Origin: Rhizomucor pusillus
Lineage: Eukaryota > Mucoromycota > Mucoromycetes > Mucorales > Lichtheimiaceae
Direction of reading: 5' to 3'
Assembly (NCBI GenBank): GCA_900175165.2
Contig: FWWN02000658.1
Span: 1-64,000 of the forward strand
DNA length: 64,000 nt
Shown: positions 1-15,509 of the stretch, one piece after another
Layout: each line of letters begins with the position of its first letter
Position numbering within the stretch: position 1 is the stretch's first letter
Made by a program: the position numbers and the translations under genes
The notes under the pieces: generated by a model
Seen by the model: only the letters and a program-made list of their open reading frames with translations
Database searches by the model: none
What the model was told of the DNA's origin: nothing

Positions 1-1603
1 AAGGAGACTCCTTCATTTCCGAGGGCTTCAATCATACCAAATTCTGCAGCTCCAATCGATCAACCCGCGCACTATCGTCTTCAAGGGCATCGCGCGACGC
101 ATTCCTTCATCAATAGCCAAAAGCCTCAGCAAAGCGAGGATGGGAAATCATTGAGGAAGTTTTCGTGTCAACGTACAAGAATATCACTTCTTTTTGCTTC
201 GTTTCACCAACTGTGCGATTCCAGTCCACGACAATAAGCCATTTGCAAACAACGTTCAACAGCGTCCTTTCTAAAGCTTGGCGGCTTGCTTGCAATGACG
301 CTCCAGCCTTAAGCAGTCTCTGGGCTGCGAACCATGCTATCGACATTGTCGAGTGGAAAGTTTGGCTGGGCAATATCACCGATGATCGTTGGTAGAATCG
401 CTAGATGCGCAAGAGGAAGTAAGTTGAGACGTGGTGGAATTTCGAGGGTATTTGGCGCAACTGATAGAAAATGTCATAGTTGCTTCTCAGTGCATCTGCT
501 CAAATTTCTTTGGTATATTTAAAATAGATGCAGCCAATACATCAATATCTGCTGATGATAGGCAATCCGCGCGAATCGAGGGTATTACGCGTCGTCGCCG
601 ACCACGAGTTTTGCCCGCTCCTGATCATGAATGCTGATTGACCAGTAATCCCCTACAGTAATGTTGTATGAGGTAACGAGCTTGGAGACAGATACCCTTT
701 CTTGTCAGCGAAACTCTCTCGGTGTATGTCCATGGTTTCAATTAAGGGACTGGAAAGAGTGTACGTTACAGCGTTGGTGTGAAAACAGAATTCAGAAATC
801 AGCTGAATGGCATTTGCTTCGGACAGACAGATAGTGGTCACTCTTGAATAGACTAATCGTGTTGCTGATGAAGGAAGAGATCGAGATTTTGCTTGACAGT
901 CCAGTCCTTTCGCATTAAAAGATAAGACAAAAGAAAGAGGTGGAGACGGAGTATTGTACGGCAGAAGGATCTAAATAGACGAAAAGATCACCTATTATAT
1001 GTCTTGAACAAAGAAAAGATGGATATGAATGTTTTTCGATTTGAAAGCATGCCTTTGTGCTGTAAACAATATTCTCGGACTCATCTACATAGACAGTTAT
1101 TGTCTTCCCAAAGCAAACAAGTTTATTGTTTTCCCGCTCTTGGCGGGGACCACGCATCGTGTCGGGACAGGGCAGACGCGGGCAAAAGGGAAAGGACAAT
1201 GTATACAAAATACATTTTTGAAGGGGGCGGCGCACCAGCAGGCACCACCCGGGACGGAGGGATGCTTCTACATACAGAAAGGAGACTTGCTTGGATAGAA
1301 TGATATGCACTTGCAAGCAATAATACTTGTCACGCCGCACGCTCGCCATAGAATATGAGTAAGATTTTGACAGACAACCCAGGGGAACACGCCAGAGCAC
1401 AGAGAAGCTGCATGCATAATTCGGTCAAGAGGTATATATAAACATGCTTCAATCTGCATCAACCGTCAGTCGTTTGCGATCTTAAAAGATTTGATGTTCT
1501 AGCTTACCATATCATTATTTCTGTAAAAGATAAAGAGAAAAAAATGTATGGGGATTGCTCATTTTATAGGCATCTCAACTGTTATCAGAGGCAGTGCTTT
1601 ACA

Positions 1604-1731
1604 TCCCGGGAACTTCGAATGCTGTTTCATAGTATGATATCTTATTATGAATCAATGAAAATTTTTTCTTATTAAAGACAATGTATACGTCCGGAACATC
1701 GAATGTTGTATCACAGTACAATATCTTTTTG
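1604..1731. repeat. Diverged direct repeat pair
   Basis: Two copies of a segment of about 42 nt, at roughly 1604-1645 and 1689-1731, share a core reading GGAAC-TCGAATG-TGT-TCA-AGTA-ATATCTT with scattered substitutions (about three quarters identical by eye). A weaker relative, GGAACGTCGAA followed by GGTTTCATCACAA, lies near 2430-2460. The unit is probably part of an old, decayed repeat. No terminal structure or coding capacity was seen. Confidence 0.45.
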
Positions 1732-1937
1732 TGATTCGGCCCAGTGACATGTAAGGCCTACGAATCTTTCTGTGTTGTACTGTAAGTACAACGCTATGTG
1801 GAGCTTTCGATCTTCCTCCAGGAGCTTCCACGGAACGTGCTTACCTCTAAGCCAATTTTGTAGGTGTTCAAAAGTATATTTTGCATAGTGTATCGTGCCG
1901 AAACAAACTCGCGTGTCTCTCCCAACGCTGGATTTGT

Positions 1938-2008
1938 ATCCGCCATCGAACCTGGAACCTCGATGGCGGATGCATTGCATTATTCGGAGTCTCCATCGAA
2001 ATTCCAGG
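1938..2008. repeat. Nested inverted repeats (hairpin cluster)
   Basis: A perfect 12-bp inverted repeat (ATCCGCCATCGA at 1938-1949 and its complement at 1960-1971) encloses a 10-nt loop. The right arm also takes part in a second, longer imperfect palindrome: CCTGGAACCTCGATGG at 1951-1966 pairs with CCATCGAAATTCCAGG at 1993-2008 with about three mismatches. The two hairpins compete for the same bases. It could be a remnant of transposon termini; function unknown. Confidence 0.65.
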
Positions 2009-2868
2009 TTTACTGTTAACAGCAGGGAATTATATGATTACTTGCGGTTTTGAAGGTTCGTCGATATTAGGGGTAGGGAAGCATACATGCAACAGGGTCT
2101 GTGGTGTTTGAATTGTCGCTGTATCATGCAGCTTCGCCAGCTTTGTCTGGGTTCCAGAGCCGTAGTCTTAAGATCAGGCATTGTAGGCGAGAACTATCTG
2201 GATGTGAGAATTGGACGATGTATAAATATAGGCTATCAAGATGAGCTTCTGCTCAGGATTATAACAGCAATGAAATGAAAATATGATTTCGATAATTACC
2301 CACTATTATTGAGAATGCAATCTACTTTGTAATCTATATATCAATTGACAGCACTCGATGATAATATACCGCAGTATGATATGCAATACATACGCATCGG
2401 CACTGTTGTAGATGCATAGTCTGCTGGAACGTCGAACAGAATCGGTTTCATCACAATGGTTGTGACGTCATTGGCGCAGTATTTTGGAAGCTAACATTAA
2501 GTTGGAGACGAAATGCTGAAGAAACCCCCGTGGATTCGTCTTTCGAAGCTTTTATATGCATGCCGAAAAAAAATCATGGAAGCCTATGCGAAAGCTCGAA
2601 ATCGAGCAACAAAGAAGGAAGTTGCACAAAGGCGCTGTTTTTGCGTGCTAGGTTCAATAAATCTCAGGATGAATTCGACGTTTGGAGAATATTTTCAGTA
2701 AATTCGAGGCATTGTGCTACTCGCTTGGCCTTCATAAACTTCCATTCTTAGGTGGCTTTGCATCCGCTTCGCTACTGCAAGCACGGCGCCGTCGAATTCG
2801 GCTTTATTCAGACCGGCGCTCGCATGAAGCTTTGGTGAGAGATATAAAATAGATGCCTTTTGTTTTCT

Positions 2869-2925
2869 TGGAAGGAGGCTCCGCCCCGCTCCAGACCCCG
2901 CGCTCCTGCGGAGGTCTAACTGTCT
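2869..2925. repeat. GC-rich hairpin downstream of the Helitron
   Basis: A short GC-rich island in AT-rich surroundings. AGACC-CCGC at 2893-2901 pairs with GCGG-A-GGTCT at 2908-2917, giving a 9-bp stem with one bulged A and a 6-nt loop. It lies about 350 bp beyond the stop of the minus-strand Helitron frame, where a Helitron 3' subterminal hairpin would be expected. I did not find a convincing CTRR terminus beside it, so assignment as the element's 3' end is inference. Confidence 0.35.
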
Positions 2926-3269
2926 TCATATACTTAGCAGTAGATTCCTAGTAAGACTTCTCCCATCAAATTTCAAGTCTCGCTATTTTCAAGCAAAATT
3001 CTATAATCGAGGTCTTGTAATTATCGGGAATCCACTGTAATAGCAGACTGAGAATATGCTCAGCATATTTGCAACTCGCTTGGAGGAAAATTTACTGAAG
3101 CACTATATTGCTTAGTGATGCATTCCGTTGGAGACGATAAGTTCCGGAAATTACAACCAAATTTATAACAATATTTGTTTGAATACTACATTGCGAGTAA
3201 CATAAGAAATGGTTGAGATAGTTTGTGTATTGGCGACCGTAGTATGGAGACCTGCATCCATGGCACCAT

Positions 3270-6200
3270 CTACTTCATTCTGACGATGAGGAGGGGGAAA
3301 AAGATAGTGATATTATGAGGTGAAGTAGCTCTGGATAGTGCAACATAAAGTTCACCATGAGTAAAAACGGGCTTATGTAAGTAGATAGCAACTCGATCTA
3401 AAGTTTGGCCCTGATTCTTATTTATGGTCATTGCAAAAGACGGACGAACCGGGAATTGATGGCGGGAGAATCGGAACGGTAAAGAATCTGTATCTGAAGA
3501 ATTGATGGTAATGCGTGGTATATATACAATGCGACCTATTTACAGTTACGATATCAACAGGGAAATTATCATCATTTGAAGAGAAAAACGTACCCACATG
3601 GTGTCCTGTGATGATTTCTGCCTCAATCAAGCTATTCATAAAGCGACGGCATACCAATCTTGTACCGTTGCACAGACCTTTTTCAGGAGATAGATTGATG
3701 GTCATGATCGGTTGATTCGGTTTAAGTCGCAGTCGGTGAGGAGGCATGTTCGATAAGGATAAGGAGTTAAGATATTCGACAAAGTAAATCTCCTGATCTC
3801 CCTCAGAGAGGATTCCTCCGAGGATAGAAAAATATGCTCCTGGCCCGGAAAGTTAGCGGTAGCTCTTTCGTTAATCTCCACCACATCTTTGTTCAGAGGG
3901 GTGAGAATGGCTGACCGCCTCACGGAATTCACGAAGTCTTCAATATTAGGCGTTGGCCCTGCACGGAACGCTAAGAAGGAAAAGCCGAGTAGATTATGTC
4001 GTCCACAGACTCAAATAGGCGACACCAATGGGTTTGTAACGCTATCCAGTCAATGGTTCCTGGAATGGATTGCTCTTTGCCATCGTCAACACGTAGCAAA
4101 TACTCAGCAAAAGCTTCCGGAGTAGCGGCAGCGACGGGGTCGTTGTTTCGAAGCTGCTGGACGCGCATGTTTATAGACAATTTCATGACTTGGAAATGCG
4201 TCCAGAGTGCCGATCTCTTTAGATACGCCTCCATGATCTGGTTGCTATTTCAAGTTTTACGACTGGTAGAGTTTGACGAAAATCTCCACCCAGAACGACA
4301 ACCTTCCCGCCAAATGCGATTGATTCCAACCTCGCATCGACTGCTCCCATAATATCCCTCAGTAATCTGTCTACGGCTTCAATTGCATATCGGTGTGCCG
4401 TCGGTGCTTCATCCCACATGATCAATTCTGCAGCTTTCAGCATCTGTGCTTCTTTAGACTGTATGGATATTTGACACGTAGAGATGCTGCTCAAATCATG
4501 TACAGGTATTTTGGACCGAGCAAGCGCTGTCTTACCGACTTGTAGGAGCAATGCTGCTGCAATACCTGAAGTGGCAACCGCGATTGAAAACTTCTGTTTG
4601 CATCGTACATGACTCAAGAGATCATTGTAAAGGAAGGATTTGCCAATACCTCCGGGTCCATCGACGAAAAATAAGCGATTTTCGGTTTGGTCTTCCTCAT
4701 TATGAAAACTATCGATAGCTGCAGCGATGGTATCAAATATTCTGCGCTGATGGGGATTGAGCGATGCAATCATGCTTGGTAACCGAGATCGCAAGTCATT
4801 TGAATCGTATCTATCAAGCTCCCGGAGAAGCAGGATGCTGAATGATCTTCCTTCGTGAATTGCGGCCGGTTGGGGCATTTCTGGAATCTCTGCGAGAGAT
4901 GAACCATATACTCGCAGACATAAATCTAGCTCTCGCAATGCTTCATGATAACATTCTTCTTTTTGATCTGCTGTCAATTCTGCAAACTCCCCTTCCAGTT
5001 GTCGCCGTCTTCGGTATTGAAAATCGACTGGAAATTCGTCACGAAACATACTCCACAAAGAAACAGGGTTAGAAGGTTGGTATTGCGTAATAACCGTTGC
5101 AAATAATGTTCGCAGTTGCGGTGCAGAGACTTGGAACAATACTGCCTCTCTTAAAACATTCTTCCCATTCTCGATCGTTTCTGAGAAGTTGTCATGCCCT
5201 TGCTGCAGCTTGAAAGGTCGCATGCACGGTCCCGTTTACAATCCTCAAATTTTCAAAGCTTGTTGCACCTTTAACATGTAATAACAGAAGCCTGAGAGAA
5301 TTCTTTCAACATCTCGGGGCTGGACGAAATACATGCGACCAATGGCTGGTGCAGATTTTGTTCTTGGTAACCATCTACCGGCACGATAATGATAGTGGTT
5401 TGGTATTTCGTGGTAATAATACTGATGTGCGGAGGGATCACAGCGCTTCAACGCAAACCATGCAGTTAAGGTGGTCTCGTGAGGTCTGGATACTATATAA
5501 TCGCCAACAGCATTCCGTGCTCGATATGTATCGGGAAGCTTGCCATCGTTGTATCTCATCGATACAAATTTGAGTTTCTGACGTATTGCTGCCATTCCCT
5601 GGTATAGCGTCGTTGGTATTACTATTTTGTAATTCAACGTTCGCACGATCATGCTCCTTGTAGACGTAGTTATAGATGTATTTTACTGACTGAGCCATGC
5701 TGCAGATTTCGACATTTACATGCGAATCATATTTCATCAATAAATATAAGTTATACGGAACGATCCATCTGTTGTCTTGGTGAATGGGTCGATTTCTGGA
5801 AGCAGGAAAATAACGCCCATCGTCTCGACGTCTGTTAATCACGAACCCGGTCCCTTCGTTTATAGCAGTCTCATTTTGGGATTCTTTTGGAACCATTTTG
5901 TATATCTTTGCTCTTCTCGGGACATGCATGGAGCATTCCTGTTATGGATTCCGCATGGACGATGTACCATATGTTTTTGCACTGCTTCAAAAAGCTCTGG
6001 TTGATCCTCTGGACCGGAAAATCTCTGCGGACACTATGTTGTCGATTTCATCTGCTGTCCGCGGTTTGTCTAGTTCGTCAAGAATTATAAGGAGGTGAGC
6101 ATGGGGCGATCCAATCTTTTGAAACTCGACAACGTGGACGCAGCCAATCACTCTACCGAAAATCCGCTTGCAAATCAAATCTTTCTTTCCAGTTGGGGTT

Positions 6201-7663
6201 GAAAGTAAATGTAATGAAGAGATCAGGCTTGCCTATGGCACGGACTATAGCCATGGCATCCTGGAAATTTTGATGCATATATCGAGGTCCACCCGGGAAA
6301 GACGAAGGAAGAATTACTCTTCGACCAATCTGGCGAGCTTCTGCATCGTTATTCCCAATATCAGCTGCATACACGGCATCTGCTGCTCCTCTAAGCACAT
6401 CTGTCTGGAAACGGCCTTGCTCACGACGAATAAAGCGTAATCTTGAAGATTTCACTTTTGCGTACATATCGGCGATAAATGCAAGGAATAAGCGTCCGTA
6501 ATAGTGGTTATATGATTCTTCTCGTTCCATGATTCGATGGACATAAAATTGACGTGGAGTCGCTATTCGCGACATCCTTTCTTCAACGGGGTCTTCATCG
6601 TTGATGTCATCTCTCTCTTCTCCTCCTCCTTCTTCTCCTTGAATACGTTCTGCAATAGCATCAGCTCCATCATTATATCTATTTTCGTTAATAACTTCGA
6701 TATCAATATGCTGCTGTATACCAACAGTCCAGCCTAATTCGCCACGCGGAAAGTGAAGAACGTAATGAAGCGGGTCGTAATAGGCATGCGTTTCATTAAT
6801 TCGCCGTAATTCACCATCTTTTGTGATATATAATAACTCTCGCATAGCCGCTGTATCGATATTCTCATCGTCATCAGGGATGATAACAGCAACTTCAGCA
6901 CATGCGGGAGCATTATACTGACGACCCTCTCGAACTACATCGCCAGATATCCTGATACTTAAATATAATGACGGATTTCCTCGAAGTCTTTCTGCGCATT
7001 TTGTATCGTATTGGTGAATGGATTAACGTTCGAGATCATATCCTGTAAGATGACTAAGATCGCAGGATCCAGTTCACTGCCAGAAACTTGTTGCCGTCGA
7101 TGCAGCTGTTTTTCATCATCGGTTATATAAATCTGTGCAAATTTAGGTGCTTTGCATCAGTGGGAAGAAGTGGTCCAATCTCATGATGGATCGTGCCGTT
7201 GATGATAAATGTATAGACACCAGCAGTAGCATTCGCAAGACTTCCCGTCAAGTCGTACTCCAATAGAGGAAAATGCGAATACACTGTTATAGAGCCTGAT
7301 TTTGTTTCGAAACGTTTTCGCTTCCTCAGAGTCTGATAAGAGCAGATTCAATAGAGATGCGGGTGGTGCTGTCGAAGTTGGTATCCGAATCTTTCCATTT
7401 CCACAGCAAAATTGGGAAAACTGGAGAACGACTGCTTCCAGAAGACTTCTCCCAAGGCCACATCTTAGCAGGCATCTTTCACACCTAGCATCCATCGGCG
7501 GCAGAGTATCAGGATGTAATGGGATATTACGAGCATTGATGATCTCCTGAGTAAACCCTTCCAGACCAATTCGAGCAATGCCAAATGTTCGCCGCAAGCT
7601 TCCTCTATTGTTCCTCCATAATATCCCTACTGGATACTCAAAAACGTTAATGGCTATTTTCAC
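3270..7663 (-). pseudogene. Helitron RepHel transposase, frameshifted
   Basis: Rolling-circle transposon protein: an HUH-type Rep nuclease joined to a Pif1-family helicase. Reading leftwards on the minus strand: a Helitron-like N region (about 7663-7100, including RNKIRLYNSVFAFSSIGVRLDG-like residues, shown only in part here), a Rep block (6845-6153 and 6178-5987, with the HUH motif PHAHLLIIL and upstream DLFITFTFNPNW), the catalytic-tyrosine region (near 5740, KYIYNYVYKEHDRA), then helicase motifs: Walker A GPGGIGKS (near 4655), Walker B WDEAP (near 4410), LGGDFRQTLPVV (near 4290), INMRV (near 4165) and the C-terminal GQTLDRVAIYLHKP...VALSRAT (3400-3320). The frame changes several times (for example near 7180-6850, 5930, 5240 and 4225), so it cannot make one protein. 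Introns could explain some breaks, but not all of them. Terminal sequences were not resolved. Confidence 0.85.
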
Positions 7664-9300
7664 TCAAGAAGAATTATTCCCTTTCCTATTCTTATTAACC
7701 TCTCAGAACGGTTGGATTGAATAGAAGCATTCTGAGGAATAAATATATTTTGACGGGTTCGACGTCGAGGAACGCGTTGATCATATTGCACTGATCTAAA
7801 TATTTGAAAAATAATACTATCTTTCAACCTTCAGGATTTAGTCGGGGGTAGTTCCTAAATAGAGTCATATTTGTGTTGTCTGGCAACGAAGAACTCGCGT
7901 TCCACAATTGCGGAACAAAGGGTATTGGATTTGAACTATTTTGTTGTTAACAGCAAGTATCCGTTCTCAACCATGATAAGCAAAGCATTGTTCTATGAAT
8001 CATTCGCAAAGTTTCAAACTTCTTATTCTCCATGTTATGTACAAGCTGCCTATGCACTTGTAATTCAGGAGGCACTCACTCTTGTTACAAACGCTGTACC
8101 CGATAAAGTGCTTCCGCCCCAGCTGTCTTGGTCCGTGGGTCCACGCATCATACAAAAGTTCTGTGCTGGGCACCATGCATTGTTGAAAACTTATCAAGAT
8201 GATGCATTATTTGGTATCACATACTTGAAACTTTACTGTTGACCGATAATCGTGGTAGAATAGATAGATAAGAGAAAGAGAATAGAATAAGATATACACG
8301 GGTCAACCTCATGAATGCATGATGCATCGTCGCGCAAGACGCGTATCAGTACAACGCTATCAGTACCGCTCGAGAATCTTTCCCCAATTTACTCTGGTCG
8401 TATCACAATATGCACATTGAACAGCAAGCTGGATATCTCTCTTTGTCCTTTTCTTTGACCTGATCTACGTATATTAAAAGATGTAAGTAGGGTTCGTTAC
8501 CTCCGTAAAAAAAGGTCAGCTGAGATAGAATCAGGGTTAGACTGGATTCACAACGACGTATGTTCTCTGCAGAGGGCACGCGGCGTATTGTTTGGTGATC
8601 ATTGAAGAAGCTTTTGTGAATCATATCCATGCACCACATCTAAAATGGGACAGGGGCATGAGACTGAATCGAGCCTCATCAGCGAGTACAGGAAAAAATT
8701 CTCTTGAGCATTCCTCGAGAAATAAGTAAGGCCAAAGTCTTAAATGCTAATATGCGGCCATACATTAAGACGAGTCGTTTGGGTTCTGACCGGTGAAGCA
8801 ATCCTGCGTCGGCTCAAACTCGCTCCATGCTTAACAGACAGAGTCAGAGTTGTAAAGCTGACAAAATAAGTAAACGAGGGTAGTTTTCCCAAACTCAAAC
8901 GCAATTCTGCAAGACACAAAAAACTTGGCACATGGCCCCGTTGGGAGGAAAAAGCCAATGTAAACACCCGTGGTTTATCCTTCACCAGGTCAGTCTTAAA
9001 GAACCGAGAGGAAGGGGCAAGGTCTGTGATTTTGCTGCATGCACCAAAACAGGCTCTTTGCAGCTTCTTGCATCGACTGGGCGCCAAAGCGCTTCCCACG
9101 CCAACGTCTACGAGGAGTCAGAGGAAAACATCCTCTCTTTCCCCCCCCCCNCCCCACCTCTTCCCCCAAACTTTCTTGGGCGCACATCTTCCTCCCTATG
9201 GAAGGTTAGGGCGAACCCGATGCCCGTTTTTCTTTTTTACAGTATTTTATAGAAAGGTCACGCTGTCCCTTTGCGCTAACTCTGTTGGTTGGCTGGCTGC
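7664..9300. other. Intergenic region with unassigned open frames
   Basis: A 123-codon plus-strand frame (7871-8242) and a 78-codon minus-strand frame (8403-8639) are open, but I recognise no domain in either. They lie just upstream of the Helitron reading frame and could be element or host remnants. An ambiguous base (N) sits inside a C homopolymer at 9141-9155, which marks a sequencing or assembly uncertainty. Confidence 0.3.
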
Positions 9301-9303
9301 CCC

Positions 9304-9309
9304 TATAAA
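9304..9309 (+). promoter_or_regulatory. TATA box, Ecl1-family gene
   Basis: TATAAA stands 93 bp upstream of the ATG at 9402, in a pyrimidine-rich leader. Position and sequence fit a fungal TATA element; the transcription start was not determined. Confidence 0.5.
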
Positions 9310-9401
9310 TTGCTCCCCAAACAGGTCCCATCATTTGTTCCTTGCTTCTTTCCCTACAACTAGCACTTGTCCTTGGGAAGCCCTTCCTTCACTTCACAGC
9401 T

Positions 9402-9979
9402 ATGGACCTTAATATTTGCTTGTATTGCGAAAAGCCTCTTAAGGATGATGTAAGTCTTCTCTCACCTTGCAAAGTCTGTCAGCAGATCACATTAACTTGC
9501 GCTCTCTCAAGTCAATGTACTTTTGCTCAGTAGCTTGCCAGGCGCACGAGGCATCCAAAGGCTACACTGTGGTTCAGCAGCAGCAGCAACAGCAGCATCG
9601 CTCCTTGGGATCATCGAGCTTTTCTGTAGGCAGAAACAAGAAGCGATCGTCTTCAGCAAGCTATACTTTTGCTTCAGGCTATTGTTCTCCATCTCCTTAT
9701 GAGCTGTCTTATCATCGACGCCGGTCTTTCTGTTATCCCAAAGACCATGTAGAGGCCCAACGAACTGGTCTACTCTTTGGCTCTACTTCATCATCTTCAC
9801 TCTCCTCGCTCGCATCCGACAGCTCCTCCTCCCTATTCACATCCTACACTTCAGCCAACGACCCCGCGACCAAAGCCTACATGCATTTCTATCCACCCAA
9901 CGCAGCCGACAATGCATCGATGCTATCAACAACCTCTTTTGAGTCCTCAGACATGGACAGTGTACATACATGTTTTTGA
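9402..9979 (+). CDS. Ecl1-family life-span regulatory factor-like protein
   Basis: Small zinc-binding protein resembling the fungal Ecl1/Ecl2/Ecl3 family, nuclear factors linked to chronological life span and starvation or zinc response in fission yeast. Two exons, 9402-9449 and 9512-9979, with a 62-nt GT-AG intron, give 171 aa. The join creates the family's N-terminal signature: MDLNICLYCEKPLKDD followed by SMYFCSVACQAHEA, with CxxC and CxxxC pairs that would hold a metal. The rest is a serine- and glutamine-rich low-complexity tail with a CAG-encoded Gln run (about residues 36-43). A TATA box precedes it and an AATAAA lies at 10174-10179. Assignment rests on the N-terminal cysteine motif and size. 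The specific role is inferred. Confidence 0.75.
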
Positions 9980-12916
9980 CGAAAGAACAAAAAATTCCTC
10001 CTGCATATGAAGAAGAAAAAACGTTAAGTACTAAAAAAGATTAAAAAAAAACCAGATACCCTCGGTGGCTACAATGCAGCCCAAATCAACATGAACGCTT
10101 TCTTCCTTTTCCTCCCTCCCTCATACCTCACCCATCTCTTGCTTTTGTTGTACATGATCTCATCCAAATTCAAAATAAATAAAAAAGGAGAGCCGTCATG
10201 AAAATTAATTGCATTACCAATCATGTACCAAACGCTGTTTATTGCTTATCTTGATTGAAGCAGAGGACAGAGTAAAACTATCGGCTTTGTTGTCGGTTCA
10301 TGCCTGAGCTTGTCGTGACAATGAAAACACGCGAAGAGGAGCTCACTGACCAGTTTGCTCGGGGGGTTTACCTCTTGGATATGCCGACACTTTCCTGCTC
10401 CAATTCTGCAAATGCTACGATCTAGCGTCCCCACAACGAACGGCCTGCAGTCTGTACACGAACATTACACTGATCCGTTCGACTTGCGCACGATGCACCG
10501 GCGACCTCAGACTGCGGCCGGGATGGTTGGCCATATTATGGGATGTATGTAGAAGATCACAGCAGCGCAGTGGGCAAGAGACGTATACACGCTGTCTTGC
10601 AAGCTGATGCAGGCTGTAGATATGCCGACGACTTAAACATTATCAATTTTTGGAAAGATTTGGGTCGAACGCTCTCGGAAGACGACGTGCTCCTGGCACA
10701 AACAATAACAAGAAGAGATTCAAGTTTCTTTTGTTCTGAAAAATTACAGGCTGGGCAGCCTTAAAGCTATCGCCGAAGTAGCTTATGAAAGGCGCTTGCG
10801 AAGTTTTCCTTTCTGGAGGAGACTTCGATCAAACATTGCCTGTCGTCAAGCACGCTTTAAAAACAGCAAGGCTTCCCTCAAATCATAAATGCTTTGGAGG
10901 ATATTTAGGATTTTGACATTGTCCATCAATATGTGACTACTGGCCCTGATGTTAGCCTCTGGAGCGACCAGGTTGCCAGTTGGATTCTGTGCTTTCTTTC
11001 CGAATTCCTGATCTTAACTGCGAAGTACAGTCGTAATTCCTTCGAGTATCGGTTCAACGGATGTATGATCAACATATAAGCTAAAGTTAGCACAAGAAAG
11101 GTTGTCTAACTTGGAGTTCAAAGTCTCGAAGAATATCCGTGGTGCCCCTGAAGGATACTTTAAGCGAACACGATATTATAACCACAATTGTGGGTCGTAT
11201 TTTAAGGCCCATATTGAGTTCAAACACTTGCCACCTTCGTTGGTATGTTGAGATGTTAGAGGTGCATGGAATACAGAAAACCAAGTGAACAATTTTGAGT
11301 CTGACATCCACGTTTCGGAACCTGTGTCTGCCGTATTCCAGTATATTCGCATTGGCAAAAACCTCTTGTGATCAGTTGCTGTTTTCCCGCTGTTTCGGGT
11401 GATGTTATACACTTGAGAACATGGGAACAATAAATAAACTGGTACTGGATACTCTGCGATACTCCGTTATCACAAAGGGAAAAGGGGGACGTGTTGGGCC
11501 GATGTAAAATTCACTTTGTGGAAGGTTGCACCGCAATGTGTAGCGTTAAACAAGTAGCCACAGGGCCATTCTTTTCTTGGTTACATAAAGCAAGTCCACC
11601 AAAGAGCTGACAAGTGGTTAAGATTTCGGCATTTCGGACGAAAAAAATTACGGACTTGTTTGATATCGCACCAAGTGAGGCGCAAGATGGATACTCTTGC
11701 ATCTACAAGCAGGAGCAAACGAGAACGAAAGGATTGGGGGCCTGCGCGTATTTTCGTGGTACAAGTCTAAAACTTAACAGCACGGGTATCAAGTTTGTGT
11801 GTTTCGTCACTGGTGCACAGACCGGTCTACCTGAGACGCGATTGCACCTATCTTCAAGTCTGTGCACGGTCATCTGTGTGTGATAATAAAACTGTTGTCA
11901 GAGTTCATGTTCCATGTTTCCGTGTCGCGGAATCATCATATTTTCAGCAAAAGAAAGTGTCAAAACAAAGCCGGTCAAGTAATAATCGTACATAGCTACT
12001 TTGTAAAAAGGAGGCTAGGCCTGGTACATAACATCCGTCAAAAATCGCCTACGTCGCCTTCGTGTTCAAAAACAGAAACTAGAAGTACGTCCGGTTATTC
12101 CGTTCTTTGGAATGGCAAGACGATTTTGTGGGCAGTCGGTATTCATCAAGGGGGACAGGTACCGAGTCTGTCCCAAACGCAGGGTGCATATAAACAACAA
12201 TTCTTTCGGGGCACCCCGCAGAAATGATACGCTGACGGCTATTACAGCAACAACCTGGGATATGTGGAATTGTCAGGTGGACAACGACAACAGCAACAGC
12301 AGCAGCACAGTTTGTTGTCAGTTCAACAGTGTGACCCGAGTACCTAAAACGTGCCTTGCTCTCAAAGGGTGTCTGGCTCCATCGGGCCACAAACGTGTCA
12401 CAGATAAACAAAAGAGCATGAATCAGCAGCCCTTTTCCCTACAACACCCGATGCAAGGTCGCCGTCAGATTTTCTTTAGGAAATGTTGGAAATCGTACTA
12501 CGCTTGATCAACAACTTTTCCAGAAACACCAGATACATACATACGCTAGATATTGCATATCACACCGATGATTATGTTGATGATATGGCCTCTGAAGTAG
12601 GTAGCCATTGCAACCATAAAGCTGCTTGGTTCCTTCCGACTCAACAAGCGAAGCTAAGCGAGAAATACGAAAATAAACTCTTCCCGTTTTCCTGTCGCAT
12701 ATCGATGCGCATGCTTTCTAAAGTTGCTAATGCGGGAAGTTATAGGGCAATGTAAAAGGTGCCGAGATCAACAACTTGTGTATCTGCTGTTCCAGCTTGC
12801 ATCTCATCAAGCGTGCGGCATATTCGCTTATTAGTTACGTATAAGGAAATTCTCAGGCTGTATTGAGAGCGCAGGAAAACTCCAGACGTTTGTCAAACTG
12901 AAGCACAGTACAGATC
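9980..12916. other. Transposon-relic zone, no intact gene
   Basis: Short overlapping frames on both strands without recognisable domains, apart from the helicase scrap at 10783-10914. A possible polyadenylation signal AATAAA for the upstream gene lies at 10174-10179. The approach to 12917 is the promoter of the DHX35-like gene. Confidence 0.4.
10783..10914 (+). pseudogene. Pif1/Helitron helicase fragment
   Basis: A 43-codon open stretch translates to a run containing VFLSGGDFDQTLPVVKHAL, the Pif1/Helitron helicase motif usually written LGGDFRQTLPVV. The frame stops at 10912-10914 and no Walker A or B motif can be joined to it. It is oriented opposite to the Helitron at 3.3-7.7 kb and has its own substitutions, so it is a second, older insertion rather than part of that one. 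Confidence 0.65.

Positions 12917-15503
<2,587 letters not shown>

Positions 15504-15509
<6 letters not shown>

Larger units (their letters stand above)
1..2868. other. Gene-poor stretch, no gene recognised
   Basis: I see no coding region that I can support here. Open frames are short, overlap on both strands and match no family I know. The stretch carries diverged direct repeats (about 1604-1645 and 1689-1731) and nested inverted repeats (1938-2008), described separately. Together with the Helitron next to it, this suggests a transposon-decay region. Confidence 0.5.

Noticed and set aside
915..1400. 161-codon minus-strand open frame
   Set aside because: No domain; overlapping open frames exist on both strands; composition does not differ from the surrounding non-coding sequence. 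Treated as chance.
7871..8242. 123-codon plus-strand open frame
   Set aside because: No recognisable domain, no splice context, and it lies in transposon-rich sequence. Noted in the region entry but not called a gene.
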